A DNA stretch of 64,000 bases from Minisyncoccus sp023229485 (GTDB lineage Bacteria; Patescibacteriota; Minisyncoccia; Minisyncoccales; Minisyncoccaceae), in assembly GCA_041663645.1 (NCBI GenBank), contig JBAYMH010000001.1:108783-172782 (forward strand), given 5' to 3'. Position numbers and translations under genes: made by a program. The notes under the pieces are model-generated. The model saw only the letters and a program-made list of their open reading frames with translations. It ran no database searches and was not told the origin of the DNA. Below are positions 23,853 through 33,025 of the stretch, one piece after another (position 1 is the first letter of the stretch; every line of letters begins with the position of its first letter).

Positions 23853-23915
23853 AAAGGTCGGACCTCGCCATTTTGACAAAACTTAATCTCCTCCAAAAAA
23901 CGAGGTCGGACCTCC
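23853..23915 (+). repeat. Paired palindromic repeats (GGTCGGACC)
   Basis: Two direct copies of AGGTCGGACCT (23855-23865 and 23903-23913), each followed at a distance by TTTGACAA, flank a 37-nt spacer. The same core, as a longer palindrome, recurs at 51457-51481 and 51780-51804. It may be a REP-like element or a terminator for the RND operon. Confidence 0.6.
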
Positions 23916-23960
23916 TTTGACAATTTAAGAAATGATTTTATGAATAAAGAAAACATAATA

Positions 23961-23989
23961 TTGACTATCGGTGGATAAGATGCTATAAA
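23961..23989 (+). promoter_or_regulatory. Promoter of rplU
   Basis: TTGACT (23961-23966), a 17-nt spacer and TATAAA (23984-23989) lie 28 nt before the rplU ATG. Confidence 0.55.
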
Positions 23990-24017
23990 TTGTTTATATT
24001 TAAATAAATAAAAGACT

Positions 24018-24329
24018 ATGATTGCAGTAATAAAAACAGGCGGAAAGCAATATAAAGTTGCTCCTGGACAAAAAATTAAAATAGAAAAAATAGACACCCT
24101 AGAAGGAGAAATGGTAACTTTTGACGAGGTCTTACTTGTTGGAGATGAAAAAATAATTGACATTGGAACTCCTACTATTGAAGGTGCTACAGTAACTGCT
24201 AAAGTTATAAGGCAAGACAAGGGGGAAAAGATAGTTATCTTTAAATACAAGCCTAAAAAAAGATATAAAGTAAAGAAAGGTCATCGACAATTTTTTACTG
24301 AAATCGAAATTACCGACATTAAGAGCTAA
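24018..24329 (+). CDS. rplU: Ribosomal protein bL21
   Basis: This 103-residue protein matches bL21 of the large subunit: MIAVIKTGGKQYKV at the start, the central EVLLVGD and the signature KPKKRYKVKKGHRQFFTEIEI near the end. The length is typical. In most bacteria rpmA (bL27) follows directly; here a terminator follows within 20 bp and rpmA is absent from the window, so the pair is separated. It has its own promoter. Confidence 0.95.
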   Translation: MIAVIKTGGKQYKVAPGQKIKIEKIDTLEGEMVTFDEVLLVGDEKIIDIGTPTIEGATVTAKVIRQDKGEKIVIFKYKPKKRYKVKKGHRQFFTEIEITDIKS

Positions 24330-24342
24330 TTTACTAAACTTT

Positions 24343-24369
24343 AAAAAGAGCACCTCATTGCTCTTTTTT
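24343..24369 (+). terminator. Terminator after rplU
   Basis: AAAAAGAGCA-CCTCAT-TGCTCTTTTTT has a 10-bp stem ending in a T run. Confidence 0.85.
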
Positions 24370-24426
24370 AGTTATTCCAAGAGATATAAATATTTTTGGT
24401 CAACCAGAAAACATATTCAAAGAAAC

Positions 24427-24452
24427 AAAAAACGACCATATAGTCGTTTTTT
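24427..24452 (-). terminator. Terminator after dnaB
   Basis: AAAAAACGAC-CATATA-GTCGTTTTTT is symmetrical and lies right after the dnaB stop; it could also act on plus-strand transcripts. Confidence 0.75.
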
Positions 24453-25822
24453 TAAAAATCAATTTCTCCTTCTTTAAAATCAAAATTTGTTTCAAGATTC
24501 CTAAAGCTTGCTTTTTGTTTATCAAAACAAATCTCAACTCTTCCGATAGGCCCATTACGATGCTTAGCAATAATAATATCAGCGATTCCTTTCCTCGGAG
24601 TATCTTCATGATAAGCTTCTTCTCGATAAATAAACATAACAACATCAGCATCCTGCTCTAAACTTCCAGATTCTCGAAGATCTGATAGGCGAGGAATTTT
24701 TGGTGTTCTTTGCTCAACTGCTCTTGATAATTGAGACAATGCAAGAACGGGAACATTTAATTCTCTTGCTAATATTTTAAGAGAACGTGAAATTTCTGTA
24801 ACCTGTTGAACGCTGCTTATTAGATGATTAGACGGTTCAATTAACTGTAGGTAATCAATTACTAATAAGCCCAAATCATGATTAGCTTGCAGTCTTCTGG
24901 CCATTGCCTTCATTTGAAGCACGGTACAATTACAAGTATCATCAATGAATATAGGAGCTTCGGAAAGAGTCCCTAACGCCTGTTGAAGTTTTTCAAAATC
25001 ATCAGTTTCATGAGAAAGCATTCCTTGTCTTATTTTCCACGAATCAATATTGGATTCAGAACTAATTAATCTATCAATCAATTGCTCTTTGGCCATTTCT
25101 AAAGAAAATAAACCAACAGCCTTTTTCTCTTTTAAGGCAATGTTTTTAGCAATATCTAGTGCAAGACTACTTTTTCCCATAGCTGGCCTAGCTGCCAAAA
25201 TTATTAAATCAGATTTTTGTAAACCAGAAAGCATTGCATCTAATCCATTGAAGCCCGTTGAAACGCCTCGCAGAGAACCTCTCTCTTTCGATAATTTATC
25301 AATTCTTTCAAATGCACCTTCAAGATATGGCTTTATTGGATAGAAAGCATTTGTCATGCTTTTTTGAGTAATACTGAAAATTTTTCCCTCAGCCCTATCT
25401 AGTAGATGGTCTGGATCCTGTTCTTCTTCATAACCCATCAAGGCAATATCTTGACCAGCACCAATTAAATCCCTTAGAACTCTTTTTTTTTGTACAATTT
25501 TTCCGTAAGAAAGTACATGACTAGCCGTAGGGACACAATTAATAAGCTCAGTTAAATAAGCAATACCTCCTATTCTCTCTAAATTACTTTGTTCTTTTAG
25601 TTTTGAAGATACAGATATCAAGTCGATTGGATCTCCTTTAGTAAACAAATCCGTAATTGCTTTATATATTTCAGAGTGTCCTGGTTTATAAAAATCTTCA
25701 GCATGCAAAATATCAGCCACTTTTATAATGGCGTCTTTATCAAGCATTAATGAGCCTAGTAAACTCTTTTCTGCTTCGGTATCTTGAGGGGGAAGTCGTA
25801 CTTGTGAAGATTGGTTAGGCAT
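24452..25822 (-). CDS. dnaB: Replicative DNA helicase
   Basis: DnaB unwinds DNA ahead of the replication fork. The 456-residue protein has the N-terminal primase-interacting domain (PPQDTEAEKSLLGSLMLD at the start), the linker, and a RecA-like domain with Walker A RPAMGKSSLALDIA near residue 212, Walker B LLVIDYLQLI, the SQLSRAVEQR arginine-rich motif and DLRESGSLEQDADVVMFIYRE. No intein is present. It is a single-gene unit ending at a hairpin. The start is ATG 25822. Confidence 0.96.
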   Translation of the reverse strand: MPNQSSQVRLPPQDTEAEKSLLGSLMLDKDAIIKVADILHAEDFYKPGHSEIYKAITDLFTKGDPIDLISVSSKLKEQSNLERIGGIAYLTELINCVPTASHVLSYGKIVQKKRVLRDLIGAGQDIALMGYEEEQDPDHLLDRAEGKIFSITQKSMTNAFYPIKPYLEGAFERIDKLSKERGSLRGVSTGFNGLDAMLSGLQKSDLIILAARPAMGKSSLALDIAKNIALKEKKAVGLFSLEMAKEQLIDRLISSESNIDSWKIRQGMLSHETDDFEKLQQALGTLSEAPIFIDDTCNCTVLQMKAMARRLQANHDLGLLVIDYLQLIEPSNHLISSVQQVTEISRSLKILARELNVPVLALSQLSRAVEQRTPKIPRLSDLRESGSLEQDADVVMFIYREEAYHEDTPRKGIADIIIAKHRNGPIGRVEICFDKQKASFRNLETNFDFKEGEIDF

Positions 25823-25955
25823 TGCCTATAATATAGCAAGTGAAAAATTATAAGTCAATTCTTAAAATGACCACTAAAAATAATATTTTAAATGCTTTTA
25901 TTTTCTTAAAAATGTGATAGTATATAGCTTATAATCCGTTTATGTACATAGAGTT

Positions 25956-27311
25956 ATGGAAAATTTAGAAAAGATAGTATCGTTCTGCAAAAGAAAAGGT
26001 TTTGTATTTCAATCATCTGATATTTATGGTGGATTTGGAGGATTTTATGACTACGGGCCACTTGGAGTAGAGCTTAAAAATAACATAAAGAAATCTTGGT
26101 GGAATTATACTGTTTACAAAAGAGCAAATGTTGTTGGATTAGATAGTTCCATTATTATGAATCCAAAAATTTGGGAAGCTTCTGGACATACCAAGACTTT
26201 TTCTGATCCCTTAGCTGAATGCAAGGAATGTCACAAAAGATTTCGTACAGACCACTTAATAAAAGAACAAAACTGTGATGAAGCTAATCTTAAATGTCCT
26301 AATTGCAAAGGATTGTTTATGCCTTCACGACAATTCAACCTAATGCTTAGAACATATATTGGTCCAGTAGAAGACGATGCTAGTGTGGCTTATTTGAGAC
26401 CGGAAACCGCTCAAGCAATTTTTGTAAACTATAGGAATATTTTAGACACTCAAAGAGTCAAGCCACCTTTTGGTATTGCTCAAATCGGAAAAGGATTTAG
26501 AAATGAGATAACCCCTGGAAACTTTATTTTTAGGACAAGAGAATTTGAGCAAATGGAATTAGAGTTTTTTGTAAAACCGGGAGAAGATGAAAAGTTTTTT
26601 GAATATTGGGTAAACGAAAGAATGCGTTGGTATGTTGAAGTGCTTGGAATTAAAAAGGAGAATCTTCGCATCGCATATCAAAGTAAAGAAGACCTAGCTC
26701 ATTATGCAAAAGCTTGTGGAGATATTGAATACAAGTTTCCAATTGGTTGGTCAGAAATAGAAGGTATTGCGAATAGGGGTGATTTTGATTTAACTCAGCA
26801 CGAAAAATACTCGGGAGTAGATTTAAAATATTTTGACGCTGAGTCGGGTGAATCGTATTTGCCTTACGTCATAGAACCCTCTTGCGGCGTTGATCGAGTA
26901 GTTCTTGCACTTCTTTGCGAAGCCTATACTGAAATTGAAGGAGGGAGAACAACAACAACTGAGTCAGCTAAAGAGATTGAGACAGTTTTACGCCTGAATA
27001 AAAATCTTTCACCAGTTAAAATAGCAATTTTACCATTAGTAAAAAATAAAGAAATAATTACGGAGAAAGCAAAAGAAATTTATAATCTTTTATCTTCCCA
27101 TTTTTATTGCGAATACGATGAAGCAGGTACTATTGGTCGAAGATATAGGAGACAAGACGAAATAGGTACTCCATATTGTATTACTATTGATTTTGATACG
27201 GTTGAAAAAGATAATTCTGTCACAGTAAGAGATAGAGACACAATGGCACAAGAAAGAATAGAAATCGATAATCTAATTATGTATTTTTATAAGCAATTTA
27301 ATAATTTATGA
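25956..27311 (+). CDS. glyS: Glycyl-tRNA synthetase (alpha2 type)
   Basis: This is the single-chain, dimeric class II GlyRS found in archaea, eukaryotes and some bacteria, not the bacterial alpha/beta form. The 451-residue protein has DIYGGFGGFYDYGPLG, a zinc site (ECKECHKRF ... LKCPNCKG), class II motif 2 around GFRNEITPGNFIFRTREFEQME, and motif 3 in CGVDRVVLALL, then the anticodon domain with AILPLVKNKE. The stop TGA overlaps the next gene's ATG (ATGA), so translation of the two is probably coupled. Confidence 0.95.
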   Translation: MENLEKIVSFCKRKGFVFQSSDIYGGFGGFYDYGPLGVELKNNIKKSWWNYTVYKRANVVGLDSSIIMNPKIWEASGHTKTFSDPLAECKECHKRFRTDHLIKEQNCDEANLKCPNCKGLFMPSRQFNLMLRTYIGPVEDDASVAYLRPETAQAIFVNYRNILDTQRVKPPFGIAQIGKGFRNEITPGNFIFRTREFEQMELEFFVKPGEDEKFFEYWVNERMRWYVEVLGIKKENLRIAYQSKEDLAHYAKACGDIEYKFPIGWSEIEGIANRGDFDLTQHEKYSGVDLKYFDAESGESYLPYVIEPSCGVDRVVLALLCEAYTEIEGGRTTTTESAKEIETVLRLNKNLSPVKIAILPLVKNKEIITEKAKEIYNLLSSHFYCEYDEAGTIGRRYRRQDEIGTPYCITIDFDTVEKDNSVTVRDRDTMAQERIEIDNLIMYFYKQFNNL

Positions 27312-28324
27312 AATTAAACATTCCTTATCGTTTTCAATTGGTTTTACCAATATTGATTTGGACAACAATTTGTTTTATTTTTAATATTACCACTGTTCTA
27401 AGTATTGTTAATTTTGAGCCAAAAACACAAAATATTTTTTTGATTATTTCTTTTGCTTATTTTTTAATTGGAATGACTGCCATTGTTATAAAAAACATAC
27501 CAGTTCGTCCTTTTTCATTAGTTGAAGCAAAAATTTTAAATAAAAACGTTAGAAATAATAAACTCGTTCCTAATATCGTCGTAAACGAAGCTTCAGAAAC
27601 TTTTACAGTCCTTTCTGGCTATTCAAAAAGGTATCTTGCAAATTCTTTTTATTTTGGAATCGGGTATTTAACTTTGATTTGTGTATGGCAATTTATTTTT
27701 TTTAATGATTTTTTCAATATATCGATTATTTTTTTATCAGGAGCAGTTACCATTTCTTTTTTAACAGGATTTTCTCTATTCTGGTTTCAATTTCAATCCT
27801 TTGATGTTATCAAAGAGTGTCGCGATTTTTTACTTTCAAAGGGTCTATGTCCGATTGAATCATATTTTTCTAGCATAAAGGCAAAATTTTTATTTTTATT
27901 TTTCTTTTTTATCGATACGCTATTACTATATTTCTTAACAATTCTTAGCGACGGCGGTAATGTCATTTTTATTTTCGGACTCACGATGATTATTTTTATT
28001 ACCTCTATTCTGTTTTTTTATTTAAGTAAATCTTTTAACGAGTTTTTTAATTTAGCAAAAATAGTTTCAGAAGAGGATTTGTCTGTTTTTTCAACAGGAA
28101 GTCTTGATAAGGAATTTGTAGATTTGTCAAAAAACCTAAACGAAATATCAATTAGTCTTTATTCTTCAAAGCAGGAGGCAGTAAAATCAAAAAAAGAAAT
28201 GGAAAAAAGAGTCGAAGAGCTCGAAAGATTTTTTGACCTAACAGTTAGCCGAGAGGAAAAGATGATAGAATTAAAAAAAGAAAACGAAGATTTAAAAAGA
28301 AAATTAGAAAAATCAAGCAAATAA
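27308..28324 (+). CDS. Multi-span membrane sensor stub with coiled coil
   Basis: The 338-residue product has several membrane helices (about residues 12-32, 41-61, 115-135, 140-162, 195-215, 220-242), a HAMP-like cytoplasmic segment and a coiled coil ending in the phrase ERFFDLTVSREEKMIELKKENEDLKRKLE. That phrase is familiar from the linker that precedes PAS or kinase domains in sensor histidine kinases, but here the protein ends with it. It may therefore be a receptor half without an output domain. It overlaps glyS by 4 bp and lies 6 bp before an M16 protease gene. Confidence 0.5.
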   Translation: MKLNIPYRFQLVLPILIWTTICFIFNITTVLSIVNFEPKTQNIFLIISFAYFLIGMTAIVIKNIPVRPFSLVEAKILNKNVRNNKLVPNIVVNEASETFTVLSGYSKRYLANSFYFGIGYLTLICVWQFIFFNDFFNISIIFLSGAVTISFLTGFSLFWFQFQSFDVIKECRDFLLSKGLCPIESYFSSIKAKFLFLFFFFIDTLLLYFLTILSDGGNVIFIFGLTMIIFITSILFFYLSKSFNEFFNLAKIVSEEDLSVFSTGSLDKEFVDLSKNLNEISISLYSSKQEAVKSKKEMEKRVEELERFFDLTVSREEKMIELKKENEDLKRKLEKSSK

Positions 28325-28330
28325 AATCAA

Positions 28331-29596
28331 ATGTATAAAAAAACAATACTTAAAAACGGACTTCGTGTAATTACGATTAAACAGAAAGAAACCCAAGCAG
28401 CAACAGTTTTTGTATTGGTTGGAACAGGGTCAAAATTTGAAACAAAAAATATTTCAGGAATTTCTCATTTTTTAGAACATATGTACTTTAAAGGTACAAA
28501 AAAAATGAAAAACCTGAAAGAGGTTGCGGAAAAATTAGATAGAATTGGAGGAAGTTATAATGCTTTTACTAGCGAAGAGTGTACGGGATACTATGCAAAA
28601 GTTGATTCGGGTCATTTTGATATCGCTTTAGAGTGGGTTGCTGACCTATTTCTTAATTCCAAAATTCCTGCTAGTGAGATGGAAAAAGAAAGAGGAGTGA
28701 TAATTGAAGAACTGAATATGTATAAAGAAAATCCAATGATGCATATTAATCAGATATGGAAAGAGGTATTATATGGAGATCAGCCAGCCGGATGGGAAAT
28801 TGGAGGAACAAAAAAAAGCGTATTAAGCATTACAAGAACTCAAATATTGGAATACATTAAAACTGCGTACAAGCCAAGTAATACCGTAATTTGCATTGCA
28901 GGAAATTTTAATGAAGAAGAAACGATTAAGAAAGTTGATGAATATTTTTCAATTATGAAAAAAGGGGAGCCAATCAGCAAATTATCAGTAATTGAAAAAC
29001 AGACAAAACCTCAAGTAAAAATTTGTTTTAAAAAAAACAAACAAACAAATATGATTCTTGGATTAAGAACATATGATATGTTTGATGATCGTCGGTATGT
29101 CTTGAATATCATTTCTGCTTTTCTGGGAGGAATGATGAGCTCTAGGCTGTATGGGCAAATTGTTGATAAAATGGGAGCAGCATATTATATTTATACAAGT
29201 AATGATAACGATAGTGATACTGGCTATTTAGCAGTTTCTTCTGGTGTCGAAAATGGAAAAGTGCTATTAGTAATTGAAGCAATCCTTAAAGAATTCAGAA
29301 GATTAAAAAATCAAAAAGTTTCTGAAGAGGAGCTCAGGAAGGCTAAAGATTATATAAAGGGAAAAATGGTACTTGGACTAGAAAGTTCTAATTCTAAGGC
29401 TTCATATTATGGAATGCAGGAACTAATGTTCAATAAAATACAGACACTTGAGCAAATTTTTGAAAAAATAGAATCAATAACAGCTAAAGATATTCTTGAA
29501 GTTGCTAATGATATCTTTAAAAATGAAAAATTAAACTTGGCCATCTTAGGGCCATTTAAACACAAAGATGAATTTGAGAATATATTAAAAATATAA
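28331..29596 (+). CDS. M16 family zinc peptidase
   Basis: This 421-residue insulinase-like (pitrilysin) peptidase has the inverted zinc motif HFLEH (His46, Glu49, His50), with the third ligand Glu in VIIEELNMYKENP, and a C-terminal half similar to the non-catalytic repeat (LNIISAFLGGMMSSRLYGQIVDKMGAAYYI with the substrate-binding Arg and Tyr). The length fits the bacterial processing-peptidase-like subfamily. It is part of the glyS-to-pepF series, 4 bp before an AI-2E-like permease. The substrate is unknown. Confidence 0.93.
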   Translation: MYKKTILKNGLRVITIKQKETQAATVFVLVGTGSKFETKNISGISHFLEHMYFKGTKKMKNLKEVAEKLDRIGGSYNAFTSEECTGYYAKVDSGHFDIALEWVADLFLNSKIPASEMEKERGVIIEELNMYKENPMMHINQIWKEVLYGDQPAGWEIGGTKKSVLSITRTQILEYIKTAYKPSNTVICIAGNFNEEETIKKVDEYFSIMKKGEPISKLSVIEKQTKPQVKICFKKNKQTNMILGLRTYDMFDDRRYVLNIISAFLGGMMSSRLYGQIVDKMGAAYYIYTSNDNDSDTGYLAVSSGVENGKVLLVIEAILKEFRRLKNQKVSEEELRKAKDYIKGKMVLGLESSNSKASYYGMQELMFNKIQTLEQIFEKIESITAKDILEVANDIFKNEKLNLAILGPFKHKDEFENILKI

Positions 29597-29600
29597 ACAT

Positions 29601-30668
29601 ATGGCAATAAAAAGTATAGAAAAAAAGAACAGAAATGTTTTTAAAATCGATTTTACTTGGTGGGGAATATTTCGTGTTGTCTTAGTACTAATTGGTGTCT
29701 ATACCATTTTTATTATCCACGATAGCTTAATGATGATAGTTCTGGGCTTAGTTATTTCTGTTTTATTAAATCCTTTTATTGATTTTCTTCAAAAAAAGAA
29801 ACTGCACAGATCTGTTGCAACAATTATCATTTACTTATCCGCAGTTGCATTAATTTCCTTATTCATTTTCTTAACCATACCACCAATTTTGAATGAATTA
29901 TTATCTTTTGCGAATAACTCATCGGATTATTTTAGTAAGATAAAGCCATTATTTAGTAGCTATTCATCAAGCTTTTTGAATAATCCATCAATTCTTACAA
30001 GTGGATTTCAGGATGGAGTCTTAAAGATTACCTCGGAGCTATGGATAATTTTATCGATAATTGCCAACGGAATATTCTCAGTAGTAACAATTTTTACTTT
30101 CGCTTTTTTCTTTTCCATAGAAGAGAAAGAAATAACTGACTTTATTAAATTATTTTCACCAAAAAAGTTAGAGAATGATATTGTTAAAAGTTGGGAAAAG
30201 AGTAGAGCAATGGTTTCTTATTGGTTTGGAGCAAGAATATTATCGTCAATCGCAGTAGCGATTATGTCCTTTATCGGCTGTTTAATGCTCGGTCTTAAAT
30301 TTTCTGTTTCTTTATCTCTTCTTGCTGGGCTCTTAAATATTGTTCCTGTAGCAGGGCCAATATTTTCTGGCGTGTTATTTGCCGGAGTTGGAGCTTTGGA
30401 TTCATGGACAACGGCTATCTTAGCAGTAGTTATGATAACAGTAGTCCAGCAAATAGAGAACAATCTCTTGACGCCATTAATTACAAAGAAATTAATTGGT
30501 TTGCCAAATTTTTTAATTTTAGCTTCTATTTTAATTGGGGGGCAGATCGCAGGAGTAATTGGTATGTTTTTAGCAATACCAGCTGGCGGAATATTGTATG
30601 AAACAGCAAAAAATTATATTTTAGCAAAAAAGAACAAAAAAGATGACGAAGAAGATGATAATTTTTAA
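29601..30668 (+). CDS. AI-2E family (PerM-like) transporter
   Basis: This 355-residue membrane protein has the seven to eight spans of the AI-2E/UPF0118 family: an N-terminal pair (RVVLVLIGVYTIFII, MMIVLGLVISVLLNPFIDFLQKKKLHRS), a charged middle domain, and the conserved C-terminal block with AGLLNIVPVAGPIFSGV, EQ-like QQIENNLLTPLITKKLIGLP and a final GILYETAKNYI. The tail is acidic. Family members export small molecules or act as Na+/H+ antiporters. It lies 4 bp after the M16 gene. Confidence 0.9.
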   Translation: MAIKSIEKKNRNVFKIDFTWWGIFRVVLVLIGVYTIFIIHDSLMMIVLGLVISVLLNPFIDFLQKKKLHRSVATIIIYLSAVALISLFIFLTIPPILNELLSFANNSSDYFSKIKPLFSSYSSSFLNNPSILTSGFQDGVLKITSELWIILSIIANGIFSVVTIFTFAFFFSIEEKEITDFIKLFSPKKLENDIVKSWEKSRAMVSYWFGARILSSIAVAIMSFIGCLMLGLKFSVSLSLLAGLLNIVPVAGPIFSGVLFAGVGALDSWTTAILAVVMITVVQQIENNLLTPLITKKLIGLPNFLILASILIGGQIAGVIGMFLAIPAGGILYETAKNYILAKKNKKDDEEDDNF

Positions 30669-30674
30669 ATTAAA

Positions 30675-32141
30675 ATGAAGAAAATTTTTATTACTACGGC
30701 AATCGATTATGTTAACGGATTGCCCCATATCGGACATGCACTTGAAAAAATTCAAGCTGATGTTCTGGCACGAAGGCATCGTAAGCTTGGAGATAGTGTT
30801 TATTTTATTTCTGGAACCGACGAGAATAGCTTGAAAAATGTTCAAAGTGCGGAAAAGGCAAACATGGAGGTGAGAGAATATGTTGACGAAAACTATCACA
30901 AATTTGCTAACATGAAGCAGGCACTCAACCTTACATATGATGATTTTATTCGCACAACCGAAGAGAGGCATAAGATTGGTGCACAGAAACTATGGCAAGC
31001 CTGTCAAAAAGATATTTATAAAAAGAATTATGGCGGACTATATTGTGTTGGCTGTGAAGAGTTTTACAAAGAAGAAGACCTTGTTGATGGTCTTTGCCCA
31101 GAACATAAAAAAACTCCAGAATACATCGAAGAAGAGAATTACTTTTTTAAACTCTCTAATTATAGCGAAAGAATAAAAGAAGCAATAGAAAAAGACGAAA
31201 TAAAAATTGTCCCAACTGCACGAAAAAACGAAATCCTAAGTTTTATCAATTCTGGATTACAAGATTTTTGTATTTCTAGGTCTCGCGAGCGAGCTAATGG
31301 TTGGGGGATTGATGTTCCGAATGACCCAAGCCAAAAAATATGGGTTTGGTTTGATGCACTAGCAAATTATATTACAGCTCTTGGTTATGGAGGGGAAAGC
31401 ACAGAAAAGTTCGAAAAATTTTGGCTTGCTGACGATGCCCGAAGGGTTCACGTAATCGGCAAAGGTATTACTAGATTTCACGCTATTTATTGGCCAGCGA
31501 TGTTAATGTCCGCCGGGTTACCTTTACCAAAACTCATCTTCAGTCATGGGTATATTACTGTTGACGGACAAAAAATATCCAAAAGTATCGGAAATGTCAT
31601 TGACCCTTTTGAATTAAGTTCCAAATACGGCTCAGAAGCAGTAAGATATTTTTTACTTGCAGAAATTCCTGCCCTAAGCGATGGAGATTTTACTTACGAA
31701 AAATTAGAGAAAAGATATAATTCAGATCTCGCCAAAGGTTTAGGTAACTTATTTGCTCGAACACTCGCGATGGTAGAAAAAGCCAGCTTTAAAGATTTTA
31801 AAATAACACCTAACGAATTTACACTAAAGGAAATTGAGGGTACTAAGGAAAAATACAATGATAATTTTTACATCTTCAACGAAACTTTAAAAACTGTTTG
31901 GGGATTAGTGTCATCTTGCGATAAATACATCGAAGAAGAAAAGCCTTGGTCCATTACGGATGACGAAAAGAAAAAAGAAGTATTTTCTAACCTGCTTTAT
32001 TCGCTCAAAAACATAGCGGAATTAATAGAACCATTTTTACCAGTAACAGCTGAAAAAATGAGACAAGGATTAGGAGAAAACGATGGTATTTTTAATGTTA
32101 AAAAATGCGAACCATTATTCCCAATGATTGCAGAGAAATAG
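30675..32141 (+). CDS. metG: Methionyl-tRNA synthetase
   Basis: MetRS charges both tRNA-Met species. The 488-residue protein shows NGLPHIGH (HIGH), CVGCEEFYKEEDLVDGLCPEH (a Cys/His zinc knuckle of the reduced type), WVWFDALANYITALGYG and GQKISKSIGNVIDP (KMSKS), followed by the helical anticodon domain. The C-terminal tRNA-binding OB domain of longer MetRS is absent. It starts 6 bp after the AI-2E-like gene, with no SD. Confidence 0.95.
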   Translation: MKKIFITTAIDYVNGLPHIGHALEKIQADVLARRHRKLGDSVYFISGTDENSLKNVQSAEKANMEVREYVDENYHKFANMKQALNLTYDDFIRTTEERHKIGAQKLWQACQKDIYKKNYGGLYCVGCEEFYKEEDLVDGLCPEHKKTPEYIEEENYFFKLSNYSERIKEAIEKDEIKIVPTARKNEILSFINSGLQDFCISRSRERANGWGIDVPNDPSQKIWVWFDALANYITALGYGGESTEKFEKFWLADDARRVHVIGKGITRFHAIYWPAMLMSAGLPLPKLIFSHGYITVDGQKISKSIGNVIDPFELSSKYGSEAVRYFLLAEIPALSDGDFTYEKLEKRYNSDLAKGLGNLFARTLAMVEKASFKDFKITPNEFTLKEIEGTKEKYNDNFYIFNETLKTVWGLVSSCDKYIEEEKPWSITDDEKKKEVFSNLLYSLKNIAELIEPFLPVTAEKMRQGLGENDGIFNVKKCEPLFPMIAEK

Positions 32142-32181
32142 ATTGCTTCGTCATTCACTTCGTTCATTTCCTCGCAATGAC
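32141..32181 (+). repeat. Short palindromic repeat (GATTGCTTCG...CGCAATGAC type)
   Basis: GATTGCTTCG at one end and CTCGCAATGAC at the other enclose TCATT/CTTCGTT units. Related copies are at 37583-37614 and 52943-52981. This resembles a widely seen intergenic element of bacterial genomes; it separates metG from tatD. Confidence 0.55.
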
Positions 32182-32200
32182 GCTACTAACACAAAACTAT

Positions 32201-33019
32201 ATGTATATTGATTCTCATGCACATCTAAATACTTCAGAATTTGATAAAACCAGGGATGAATTAATTCCTAATCTCTTTTCGTCGGATATTTGGGTAATAA
32301 ATGTTGGAGTAAATTATCTTTCTTCGATAAAGGCTATCCAAATTGCCGAAAAATATTCTTCGGGAGTTTTTGCTTCTATAGGATTACATCCTTCTAATAT
32401 CAAATCAGATTTTACGGTTAAGAAATATGGAGCAGAAGGACAAGAAGAAAACAAGCTTGAAGAAAATTTTGATTTAGATAAATATCAAGAATTAGCAAAA
32501 TCAAAAAAAGTTATAGCCATTGGGGAAATAGGTCTTGATTATTGGACTAGTCCCAAAGGAGAAACAAAAAAAAAGGAATTTAAAGAGAAACAAATCAAAA
32601 TTTTTAATCAACAATTAGATTTGGCAGAAAAACTGAATCTTCCTATTATAATTCATACACGAGTCTCCTTGGATGATACTTTTGATGCGTTAAAAAACCG
32701 AAAATTAAAAGGGGTATTGCATTGCTTTATTGGCGACATTAAAGATGCAGAACGATTCTTGAATCTTGGATATTTTATTGGATTAAACGGAATAATATTT
32801 AAAGCAGAAATGGATGAGCTTATCAAATGGGTGCCCTTAGACAGGGTATTACTCGAAACCGATTGCCCATATCTAACACCACCTGAATTTGAAAGCGAAA
32901 TTAATAATCCTTTTAGTTTGGATATAATTGCGAAGAAAATCGCAGAATTAAAAGATGTCTCAATTAAGGAAATTAAAAAAACAACAATAGAAAATACAAG
33001 AAAATTATTCAATATTTAA
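32201..33019 (+). CDS. tatD: TatD family metal-dependent hydrolase
   Basis: This 272-residue TIM-barrel hydrolase has YIDSHAHLN (metal-binding HxH) at the start, IGEIGLDYW (Glu ligand), IIIHTR (His), LHCFIGD (His) and ETDCPYLTP (Asp) in the proper order. TatD enzymes are 3'-5' exonucleases or deoxyribonucleases acting in DNA repair or degradation. The frame opens farther upstream, but ATG 32201 is chosen because homology begins there and the upstream part is repeat DNA. It lies 6 bp before pepF. Confidence 0.93.
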   Translation: MYIDSHAHLNTSEFDKTRDELIPNLFSSDIWVINVGVNYLSSIKAIQIAEKYSSGVFASIGLHPSNIKSDFTVKKYGAEGQEENKLEENFDLDKYQELAKSKKVIAIGEIGLDYWTSPKGETKKKEFKEKQIKIFNQQLDLAEKLNLPIIIHTRVSLDDTFDALKNRKLKGVLHCFIGDIKDAERFLNLGYFIGLNGIIFKAEMDELIKWVPLDRVLLETDCPYLTPPEFESEINNPFSLDIIAKKIAELKDVSIKEIKKTTIENTRKLFNI

Positions 33020-33025
33020 AAGACT

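Noticed and set aside
23795..24250. 151-codon minus-strand frame over rplU and its promoter
   Set aside because: It overlaps rplU, a certain gene, and its composition is that of an antisense shadow.
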